The translations under genes were made by a program, and so were the position numbers. Below the pieces are notes generated by a model. That model searched no databases and was not told where the DNA came from. It saw only the letters and a list, made by a program, of their open reading frames with translations. This document shows positions 19,097 to 26,204 of a DNA stretch of 64,000 nt, one piece after another. The DNA is from an uncultured Gammaproteobacteria bacterium (lineage in GTDB: Bacteria; Pseudomonadota; Gammaproteobacteria; HK1): contig OY282378.1 of NCBI GenBank assembly GCA_958295835.1, positions 4,365,694-4,429,693 on the forward strand. Direction: 5' to 3'. Position 1 is the first letter of the stretch, and the number at the start of each line of letters is the position of its first letter.

Positions 19097-19189
19097 GCGC
19101 AGGCCACCCCTCCGGCAGACCGCGCGATTGGCGGTACGAGCGGAGCGGGAAAGTTCATCGCGGCCTTCACCGGCTGCACCAGTCAGCCA

Positions 19190-20656
19190 TCAGCCGGCAC
19201 GGTAGTTCGGAGCTTCCTTCGTGATGCTCACGTCGTGGACGTGGCTTTCGCGCATCCCCGCGCCGGTGAGGCGGACGAACCGCGCTTTCCCCCGGAACTC
19301 GTCGAGATTCCGGCAACCCGTATAACCGAGGCTGGCGCGGAGCCCCCCGACAAGCTGGCCGATGACCGCGGCAAGCGGACCCTTGTACGGCACCCGTCCC
19401 TCGATGCCCTCCGGCACGAGCTTCTCGAGCTCGGTGACCGTGTCCTGGAAGTAGCGGTCCTTCGACCCCTGGCTCCCGCCCATCGCGCCGAGCGACCCCA
19501 TGCCCCGGTAGGACTTGTACGAACGCCCCTGGTAGAGCTCCACCTCCCCCGGCGACTCCTCGGTGCCCGCGAACAGGCTGCCCACCATCACCGAGTGCCC
19601 GCCGGCCGCGAGGGCCTTCGCAGCATCGCCGGAGAAGCGGATCCCGCCGTCGGCGATGACCGGGACGCGGCTCTCGCGGATCGCCCGGCTGACCTCGCCG
19701 ATTGCCGAGAGCTGCGGCATCCCGACCCCGGCCACGACCCGGGTGGTGCAGATCGAGCCCGGCCCGATCCCCACCTTCACCGCGTCGCATCCCGCCTGGA
19801 CCAGCGCCTGCGCCCCCTCCGCGGTGGCGACGTTGCCGGCGACCACCTGCATGTCGGGAAAGTGCTGCTTGATCGATCGCACCCGGTTGACGACGCCCTG
19901 CGAGTGCCCGTGCGCGGTGTCCACGACGATGACGTCCACACCTGCGCCGGCGAGCACCTCCACCCGCTCGTCGGTTCCCGGTCCGGTGCTCACCGCGGCC
20001 CCCACCCGGAGCTGCTCATGCTCGTCCTTGCACGCATCCGGGTACTCGCGCGCCTTCTGGATGTCCTTCACGGTCACCAGCCCGCGCAGCTCGAAGCTCT
20101 CGTTCACCACCAGCACCTTCTCGATGCGGTGCTTGTGCAGGAGCCGGCGGATCTCGTCCCAGGAGGCGCCCTCGCGCACCGTGACGAGATTCTCCTTCGG
20201 GGTCATCACGCTGGCCACCGGGGCGCCGTACTGGGTCTCGAAACGCAGGTCGCGGTGGGTCACGATGCCGACGAGCTCCTTTCCGTCGACGACCGGCACC
20301 CCGGAGATGTCGTGCTCGCGGGTGAGATCGATCACCTCGCGGATGCTCGCCCGCGGCGACACCGTGATGGGGTCGGTGATGACGCCGCTCTCGAACTTCT
20401 TGACGGTGCGGACCTGCCGCGCCTGCTCCTCCGCGGCCATGTTCTTGTGGATGATGCCGATTCCGCCGGCCTGCGCGATGCCGATCGCGAGCCGCGCCTC
20501 GGTCACCGTGTCCATGGCCGAGGACACGAAGGGGATGTTGAGATCGATCTCGCGGGTGAGCCGCGAGGAGAGCTCGGTGTCGCGGGGGAGCACATCGGAG
20601 TATCCGGGAACCAGGAGGACGTCGTCGAACGTGAGCGCCTGCTGGACATCGAGCAT
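19190..20656 (-). CDS. guaB: Inosine-5'-monophosphate dehydrogenase
   Basis: The 488-residue enzyme oxidises IMP to XMP with NAD. The start at MLDVQQALTFDDVLLVPGYS is chosen by family alignment; the frame stays open 54 codons further upstream without homology. Two CBS domains (about 90-200) regulate the enzyme. The catalytic cysteine loop reads GIGPGSICTTRVVAGVG, and the flap region YKSYRGMGSLGAMGG follows. It is first in the guaBA operon and divergent from xseA. Confidence 0.97.
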   Translation of the reverse strand: MLDVQQALTFDDVLLVPGYSDVLPRDTELSSRLTREIDLNIPFVSSAMDTVTEARLAIGIAQAGGIGIIHKNMAAEEQARQVRTVKKFESGVITDPITVSPRASIREVIDLTREHDISGVPVVDGKELVGIVTHRDLRFETQYGAPVASVMTPKENLVTVREGASWDEIRRLLHKHRIEKVLVVNESFELRGLVTVKDIQKAREYPDACKDEHEQLRVGAAVSTGPGTDERVEVLAGAGVDVIVVDTAHGHSQGVVNRVRSIKQHFPDMQVVAGNVATAEGAQALVQAGCDAVKVGIGPGSICTTRVVAGVGMPQLSAIGEVSRAIRESRVPVIADGGIRFSGDAAKALAAGGHSVMVGSLFAGTEESPGEVELYQGRSYKSYRGMGSLGAMGGSQGSKDRYFQDTVTELEKLVPEGIEGRVPYKGPLAAVIGQLVGGLRASLGYTGCRNLDEFRGKARFVRLTGAGMRESHVHDVSITKEAPNYRAG

Positions 20657-20969
20657 CGGACGACGTTCCCGGAAACATTGCGAGGTAGCCCCGCAGTATA
20701 TGCCGCGGGCAGGTGACGGTAAACTCGATATCTTGAGGCAAGCGGCCGGGAAGGCCGGCCATGCGCAGACGGCCGCGACCCCCCTCCCCCCTGGCTGCCC
20801 GCGGCAACCGGAACGCATCGAAACTTGCAGTCCCTCGATACGTCAGCGCCCACGCATGGCGCGATGGAGGGCCGGCGCGATGGAAGGCCGGCGCGACTCG
20901 ATCCGGTGCATCGGTTTCGGGCCAGGTTCCCGGCTTGCCGTTTCCCACCGGCCGCGGCAGCATCATGGC
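20657..20969. other. Divergent promoter region guaB / xseA with short direct repeat
   Basis: These 313 bases separate divergent starts. They contain a 16-bp direct repeat of the form GGCGCGATGGAGGGCC at 20858 and 20874, with a partial third copy at 20890. Neither promoter can be assigned with confidence. Open frames here only extend the neighbouring genes. Confidence 0.5.
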
Positions 20970-22328
20970 ATGTCCGAGCTGCGCCAATCCGCCACCGCGG
21001 ACCCCTTCGCCCGCGACGTCTACACCGTTTCGCGCCTCAACCTCGACGCCCGGGCGATCCTCGAGGAAGCGTTCTCGACGGTGTGGATCGAGGGCGAGAT
21101 CTCCAACCTCGCGCGCCCGCGCTCGGGGCACGTCTACTTCACGCTCAAGGACGAGCACTGCCAGGTGCGGTGCGCGATGTTCCGCATGTACAACCGGACG
21201 CTCTCGTTCGCGCCGGAGGACGGGATGCAGGTGCTCGCCCACGCCAGGGTCGGCCTCTACCCCGAGCGCGGCGAGTTCCAGCTCATCGTGCAGTACATGG
21301 AGGAGGCCGGGGCGGGGGCGCTGCGGCGCGCCTTCGATGCGCTGAAGAGCCGGCTGGGCGCGGAAGGTCTGTTCGAGGCAGAACACAAACGCCCGCTCCC
21401 CGTCCTGCCGCGGCGTATCGGAATCATCACCTCCCCCACCGGCGCGGCGGTGCGCGACGTCCTGAGCGTGCTGGGACGGCGGTTCCCTGCCGTGCCCGCG
21501 ATGATCCATCCGGTTCCGGTCCAGGGCGCAGGGGCGGCGGAGGCGATTGCGCGCATGATCGATCTTGCCTGCGAGCGCGCCGAATGCGATGTGCTGATCC
21601 TCGCCCGCGGTGGGGGGTCGCTCGAGGATCTCCGGGCTTTCAACGAAGAAGTGGTGGCGCGGGCGATGCACCGGGCGTCGATCCCGATCGTGACCGGGAT
21701 CGGACACGAGATCGACTTCACCATCGCGGACCTCGTCGCGGATCTGCGCGCGCCGACCCCCTCGGCGGCAGCGGAATCCGTCGTGCCCGACGCGAGCGAG
21801 TGGGCGGCGCGGTACCGTGGGCTCGAAGCCCGGCTCCTCGCGGCGATGCGGCGCGGGATGGCGGTGCGCCACGGCGAGGTCCGGATGCGGGTGAAGCGGC
21901 TGGTACATCCGCGGCGGCGGCTGTTCGATCACTCGCAACGGCTCGACGCGACGACGATGCGTCTCTTGCGAGCCGCCGGGGCGACGGGACGCGAACGACG
22001 GGCGCGGCTCTCCACCCTCGCCGCCCGGCTCGCGCGCCATGCGCCCGATCGCGTGGTCCGCGCTCATCGCACCCGGTGCGAGATGCTCGAACGCCGGCTG
22101 CGGATCGCGACGCGCACGGCGCTCACCGCACGTCGGACCCGGGTCGGCGCGCTCGAACGGGCCCTCGGCGCGTTCGGGCCTCAAGCGACCCTGGAGCGCG
22201 GATACTCGATCCTGCTCCGCGCGGAAGGCCGTTCCGTGGTCCGCGACGCGCGCGAGGTCCGAACCGGCGAACGCCTGCATGCCCGGCTCGCGCGCGGGAC
22301 GCTCGATCTCGACGTCGCCGACGTCTAG
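20970..22328 (+). CDS. xseA: Exodeoxyribonuclease VII large subunit
   Basis: The 452-residue subunit of the ExoVII single-strand nuclease has an N-terminal OB-fold (about 15-115, FSTVWIEGEISNLARPRSGH) and the catalytic region with GIITSPTGAAVRDVLSVLGRR and ARGGGSLEDLRAFN, then VTGIGHEIDFTIADLVAD. A long basic coiled coil and the final GYSILLRAEGRSV block follow. The start at MSELRQSATADPFARDV is chosen by homology. xseB is not adjacent. Confidence 0.96.
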   Translation: MSELRQSATADPFARDVYTVSRLNLDARAILEEAFSTVWIEGEISNLARPRSGHVYFTLKDEHCQVRCAMFRMYNRTLSFAPEDGMQVLAHARVGLYPERGEFQLIVQYMEEAGAGALRRAFDALKSRLGAEGLFEAEHKRPLPVLPRRIGIITSPTGAAVRDVLSVLGRRFPAVPAMIHPVPVQGAGAAEAIARMIDLACERAECDVLILARGGGSLEDLRAFNEEVVARAMHRASIPIVTGIGHEIDFTIADLVADLRAPTPSAAAESVVPDASEWAARYRGLEARLLAAMRRGMAVRHGEVRMRVKRLVHPRRRLFDHSQRLDATTMRLLRAAGATGRERRARLSTLAARLARHAPDRVVRAHRTRCEMLERRLRIATRTALTARRTRVGALERALGAFGPQATLERGYSILLRAEGRSVVRDAREVRTGERLHARLARGTLDLDVADV

Positions 22329-22452
22329 CCGGACGGATGATCCGGGCCCGAAGTCCGCGTGGCCGTCAGCGAACGGATCGATCGGATATGGCCCTGCGCC
22401 GATCCGGCAGACAAGGGCTTTCCCCGGCTATGGCAGCGGCTACAATCGCCGG

Positions 22453-22731
22453 ATGAACACGATGGATCCCATCCCCTTCGATACCCACCGGTTCGTCAAG
22501 CGCATGACCGGGACGGGCATGCCGCTCGTCCAGGCCGAGGAGCTTGCCGACGTGCTGGCCGCGGAACGGAAGGGCCTGCTCAACAACAGTCTCGCCACGC
22601 GGCGGGACGTCGAAGAGGTCAAACGCGGCCTCGCCGGAGTGAAGGCCGAGCTCGACGTCGTGAAATGGATCGTCTCGGGAGGCGGTCTCGGGATCATGCT
22701 GCTGCTGATCCCGTCCTTCTGGCCGCTCTGA
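22453..22731 (+). CDS. DUF1640-like small coiled-coil membrane protein
   Basis: The 92-residue protein has FDTHRFVKRMTGTGMPLVQAEELADVL, the pattern of DUF1640/CCDC90-like bacterial proteins. A predicted coiled coil (about 45-70, TRRDVEEVKRGLAGVKAELD) and one C-terminal hydrophobic segment GGGLGIMLLLIPSFWPL follow. Function is unknown; such proteins are small inner-membrane anchored coiled coils. It stands alone between xseA and convergent lipA. Confidence 0.72.
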   Translation: MNTMDPIPFDTHRFVKRMTGTGMPLVQAEELADVLAAERKGLLNNSLATRRDVEEVKRGLAGVKAELDVVKWIVSGGGLGIMLLLIPSFWPL

Positions 22732-22744
22732 AGAACGCGCCGGT

Positions 22745-23710
22745 TCAGGCGACGGCCTCGCCCGCCGCCTGCCGGTCCGCGTGATAGGACGAGCGCACGA
22801 GCGGGCCGCTCGCGACGTTGCCGAACCCGAGGGCGCGCGCCTCCGCCCCCAGGGCATCGAACTCCGCCGGCTCCCGGAATCGCTCGACCGCGAGATGGTG
22901 ACGGCTCGGCTGGAGGTACTGGCCGATGGTCAGCATCTCGCAACGGTGGCGCCGCAGGTCGCGCATCACTTCGACGATCTCCTCGTATGTTTCACCGAGC
23001 CCCACCATCAGCCCCGACTTGGTGGGCACCTCGGGATGCCCGGCCTTGAACCGCTCCAGGAGGTCGAGCGACCACTCGTAGTCGGAGCCGGGACGCGCCT
23101 TGCGGTACAGCCGCGGCACCGTCTCCAGGTTGTGGTTGAACACGTCGGGAGGCGCCCCGGCCAGCCGCTCCAGCGCCACATCCATCCGCCCGCGGAAGTC
23201 GGGGACGAGGATCTCGATCCGGGTGGCGGGACTCGCCTCGCGCACCGCACGCACGCAGGCCGCGAAATGGCCCGCGCCGCCGTCGCGGAGATCGTCCCGA
23301 TCGACCGAGGTGATCACCACGTAGCGCAGCCCCAGTACCCCGATCGCCTCCGCCAGACGCGCCGGCTCGTCCGGGTCGAGGGGGTTCGGCCGGCCGTGGG
23401 CGACGTCGCAGAACGGGCACCGGCGGGTGCAGAGGTCGCCCATGATCATGAACGTCGCGGTGCCGTGCGAGAAGCACTCCGGGAGGTTCGGACACGATGC
23501 CTCCTCGCACACGCTGTGCAGCCCCTGCGCGCGCAGCAGCCGTTTCACCCGCGCCACCGCCGGCCCGGAAGGCGCCCTGACCCGGATCCACGGCGGCTTC
23601 CTCGGCAACGGGCCGTCGGCCGGGATCACCTTCACGGGGATACGGGAGGTCTTGTCCCGCCCACGCATCTCGCGCGTCGGACGATTGCGGGTCATGGTGG
23701 CGTCGGTCAT
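22745..23710 (-). CDS. lipA: Lipoyl synthase
   Basis: The 321-residue radical SAM enzyme inserts two sulfurs into protein-bound octanoyl groups. The auxiliary cluster motif CEEASCPNLPEC and the SAM-cluster motif CTRRCPFCDVAHG are both present, as is the C-terminal R-S-S-Y cluster ligand (VRSSYHADR). The start at MTDATMTRN is used; the open frame upstream lacks homology and overlaps the plus-strand HicB-like gene. lipB is not adjacent. Its product would lipoylate the AceF encoded in this window. Confidence 0.96.
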   Translation of the reverse strand: MTDATMTRNRPTREMRGRDKTSRIPVKVIPADGPLPRKPPWIRVRAPSGPAVARVKRLLRAQGLHSVCEEASCPNLPECFSHGTATFMIMGDLCTRRCPFCDVAHGRPNPLDPDEPARLAEAIGVLGLRYVVITSVDRDDLRDGGAGHFAACVRAVREASPATRIEILVPDFRGRMDVALERLAGAPPDVFNHNLETVPRLYRKARPGSDYEWSLDLLERFKAGHPEVPTKSGLMVGLGETYEEIVEVMRDLRRHRCEMLTIGQYLQPSRHHLAVERFREPAEFDALGAEARALGFGNVASGPLVRSSYHADRQAAGEAVA

Positions 23711-23761
23711 TGGCGAAGTGTAACGCGGGCCAAGCTGGAATGACGCACCTGACACCGCCGG

Positions 23762-23983
23762 ATGCCTGCATCGATGCATACCTGCACCGCCGTCGTGGAA
23801 CGTTGCCCGGATACGAGCCTCTACGTTGGCTACGTTCCCGGATTTCCCGGGGCACACAGCCAGGGCGAAACGCTCGAAGAGCTCAATGACAACCTCAAGG
23901 AGGTCATCACCATGCTCCTCGATGACGGTGCGCCCGCCATGGAAGGCGAGTATGTCGGCACCCAGACCGTCGTCGTGGCCTGA
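23762..23983 (+). CDS. HicB-family antitoxin-like protein, orphan
   Basis: The 73-residue protein has the HicB partial RNase H-like fold: CTAVVERCPDTSLYVGYVPGFPGAHSQGETLEELNDNLKEVI. HicB proteins normally neutralise the HicA mRNA interferase. No HicA-like reading frame (dsRBD fold with GSHHQF-type motif) is found within several hundred bases on either strand. It may therefore be a solitary HicB, a remnant of a lost pair or a regulator. It lies divergent from lipA. Confidence 0.72.
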   Translation: MPASMHTCTAVVERCPDTSLYVGYVPGFPGAHSQGETLEELNDNLKEVITMLLDDGAPAMEGEYVGTQTVVVA

Positions 23984-24089
23984 ATCGGGTGTCGTCGTCG
24001 AATTGCCCGGGACATCGGCCTGACCATCGGCGAACTCATCGAGCATCGCCGACAGGCCCTCCTGCCATGCCGGCGGTCCCGGCTCCCCG

Positions 24090-24707
24090 CTACGCCCTCC
24101 TTCGCCGATCCCACAGGTTCACGATGGTGCAGAACAGCTCCGCCGTCTTCTCCGCGTCGTAGATGGCCGAGTGCGCGTCGCGGCTGTCCCACTCGATGCC
24201 TGCCGCCTGCACCGCGCGCGCCAGCACCGTCTGCCCGAAGGCGAGCCCGCCCAGGGTCGCGGTGTCGAAGGTCGAGAAGGGGTGGAAGGGGTTGCGCTTG
24301 AACGAGGTGCGCCCGACCGCCGCGTTCAGGAACGAAAGGTCGAACGCGGGGTTGTGTCCGACCAGCACCGCCCGCGTGCACCCGTGATCGCGCACTGCCT
24401 GGCGCACCGGGTTGAGCACCTTCCGCAATGCTTCCCGCTCGGGCTTGGCGTTGCGTAGCGGGTGGTCGAGGACGATACCGTTGAACTCCAGCGCGGCCGG
24501 CTCGACGTTGGCGTCCGGGAACGGCTCGACGTGGGAAGAATGCACGGTCTCGATCCCCCACCGGCCCTCCCCGTCGATCCCGAGCAGCACCACCGCGATT
24601 TCGAGCAGAGCGTCGGTGGCGGCATTGAACCCGCCGGTCTCGACGTCCACGACCACGGGGAGGAAGCCGCGAAAACGGCCCGCGATGGTCGCCGGCACCC
24701 CGCTCAC
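24090..24707 (-). CDS. rnt: Ribonuclease T
   Basis: The 205-residue DEDDh 3'-5' exoribonuclease trims tRNA CCA ends and matures stable RNAs. The metal-binding residues are visible in VVVDVETGGFN, in LVGHNPAFDLSFLN and in DAHSAIYDAEKTAELF. The length matches the family. It follows pyrC on the same strand, separated by copies of a 58-bp tandem repeat; the pyrC-rnt order is common in Gammaproteobacteria. Confidence 0.95.
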   Translation of the reverse strand: MSGVPATIAGRFRGFLPVVVDVETGGFNAATDALLEIAVVLLGIDGEGRWGIETVHSSHVEPFPDANVEPAALEFNGIVLDHPLRNAKPEREALRKVLNPVRQAVRDHGCTRAVLVGHNPAFDLSFLNAAVGRTSFKRNPFHPFSTFDTATLGGLAFGQTVLARAVQAAGIEWDSRDAHSAIYDAEKTAELFCTIVNLWDRRRRA

Positions 24708-24852
24708 GGCGCGATGATCCGGGCCGCCCGGCCCCAGGCGCGATGCACCGGACCGTCCGGCTCACGGTGCGGTACACCAAGCCGCCCGGCCCCAGGCGCA
24801 ACGCACCACATTGCCCGACTCACGGCGCGATGCTCCAGGCCACCCGGCTCCC
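24703..24852 (-). repeat. 58-bp tandem repeat between rnt and pyrC
   Basis: Two full units and one partial unit (starts at 24703, 24761 and 24819) begin CTCACGG and share CCGCCCGGCCCCAGGCGC. The third unit overlaps the 3' end of pyrC and includes its stop codon; the first overlaps the rnt start codon. The pattern fits duplication of the pyrC tail, which spaced the two genes apart. Confidence 0.75.
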
Positions 24853-25893
24853 GGCCCGGAACGGCACGAGCACGTCGCCGCCCATCGGCATCGTGTCCGG
24901 GACCATCCAGGGCTCCCTGCGGAGCGTGATCGTCTCCCGGTTCGGTTCGAGCCCGTAGAATGCCGGGCCGTTGCGCGATGCGAACCCCTCCAGCGCGTCG
25001 ATCGCGCCGGCGCGATCGAACGCCTCCGCGTAGAGCTCGATCCCGGCGTGCGCGGTGTACAGGCCGGCGCATCCGCACGCCGCCTCCTTGGCCCGGCGGG
25101 GATGCGGGGCGGAGTCGGTGCCGAGGAAGAAACGCGCCTCCCCGCCCGTCGCCGCATCGACCAGCGCGGCCCGGTGGCGCTCGCGCTTGAGCACCGGGAG
25201 GCAGTAGTGGTGGGGACGCAAGCCCCCCTCGAAGATCGCGTTGCGGTTGAGCAGGAGATGGTGCGCGGTGATCGTCGCGGCCACCCCGTCGCGGGCGCTG
25301 CGGACGAACTCGACCCCTTCGGCGGTGGTGACGTGCTCCAGCACGACCTTCAGGCCGGGGAAGCGGTCCACGAGCGGCGCGAGGGTGCGCTCGACGAACA
25401 CCCGCTCGCGGTCGAACACGTCGACGTCCTCCCCCGTGACCTCGCCGTGGACCATCAGGGCGAGCCCGCGCTCCTGCATCGCGTCCAGCGCTGCGTTGCA
25501 GCGCCCGAGGTCCGTTACGCCGTGCGCGGAGTTGGTCGTCGCACCGGCCGGATAGAGCTTGACGCCGATCACCTGCCCGCTGGCCGTGGCGCGGCGGATC
25601 TCGTCCGCGCCGGTGTCGTCGGTGAGATAGAGGGTCATCAGGGGCTCGAACGCGACCCCAGGCGGCGCCGCGGCGAGGATCCGGTCGCGGTACGCGAGCG
25701 CCGCCCCGGTGGTGGTCACCGGCGGCAGGAGGTTCGGCATCGCTACCGCCCGCGCGAACCGCGCCGCGCTCGCGGGCACCACATCGACCAGCACTGTCCC
25801 GTCGCGGAAGTGCGCGTGCCAGTCGTCGGGCCGTATCAGGCGGATCTCGTCCAGGCTTCCCGGCTGCCGGCTGCGGGTGCTCGCCTCGCGCAT
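24820..25893 (-). CDS. pyrC: Dihydroorotase
   Basis: The 357-residue type II dihydroorotase closes carbamoyl-aspartate to dihydroorotate in pyrimidine synthesis. The zinc ligands in DDWHAHFRDG (the two His), the carboxylated lysine in VIGVKLYPAGATTN, and MVHGEV and LEHVTTAEG (further His) are present. The substrate loop is LFLGTDSAPHPRRAKE-like. It is divergent from aceE. Its stop codon lies in a tandem repeat. Confidence 0.96.
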   Translation of the reverse strand: MREASTRSRQPGSLDEIRLIRPDDWHAHFRDGTVLVDVVPASAARFARAVAMPNLLPPVTTTGAALAYRDRILAAAPPGVAFEPLMTLYLTDDTGADEIRRATASGQVIGVKLYPAGATTNSAHGVTDLGRCNAALDAMQERGLALMVHGEVTGEDVDVFDRERVFVERTLAPLVDRFPGLKVVLEHVTTAEGVEFVRSARDGVAATITAHHLLLNRNAIFEGGLRPHHYCLPVLKRERHRAALVDAATGGEARFFLGTDSAPHPRRAKEAACGCAGLYTAHAGIELYAEAFDRAGAIDALEGFASRNGPAFYGLEPNRETITLRREPWMVPDTMPMGGDVLVPFRAGSRVAWSIAP

Positions 25894-26204
25894 GGGCGCT
25901 CCATCGTCGGGACAGGGCGGGGAATTCTATCAGCGCCCGGGGCGCGGTCCGGACTTCGCTGATCTCGCGATGTGCGCAAGTGTCGGCGCCGTCTTGCGGC
26001 GCACCTGCTTCAGCGCGAAGCTCGACTTGCGGCGGCAGGCCTCGCATGACCCGGGCACGGCTGCGGGGCCGGGATACGCCGGAATGGTGTCGGCGGCGCA
26101 TGGGATATACTCTGCCTTTGCGGTTCAGCGATACCCCGGCGGCCCGGCGGCGCCCACGCAGAGTCGCCCGACCATCCACCGCCTCCGCCATTCGGGAGAG
26201 CACC
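25894..26204 (+). promoter_or_regulatory. pyrC / aceE divergent regulatory region with candidate -10
   Basis: These 311 bases have no gene. A TATACT hexamer at 26106-26111 is a reasonable -10 box for aceE, but no good -35 is seen 16-18 bases upstream. No PdhR-type operator was recognised. Confidence 0.25.

Noticed and set aside
17492..20716. 1074-codon plus-strand frame opposite guaA and guaB
   Set aside because: It runs through two genes and their spacer on the other strand and shows no domain. Both minus-strand genes are complete.
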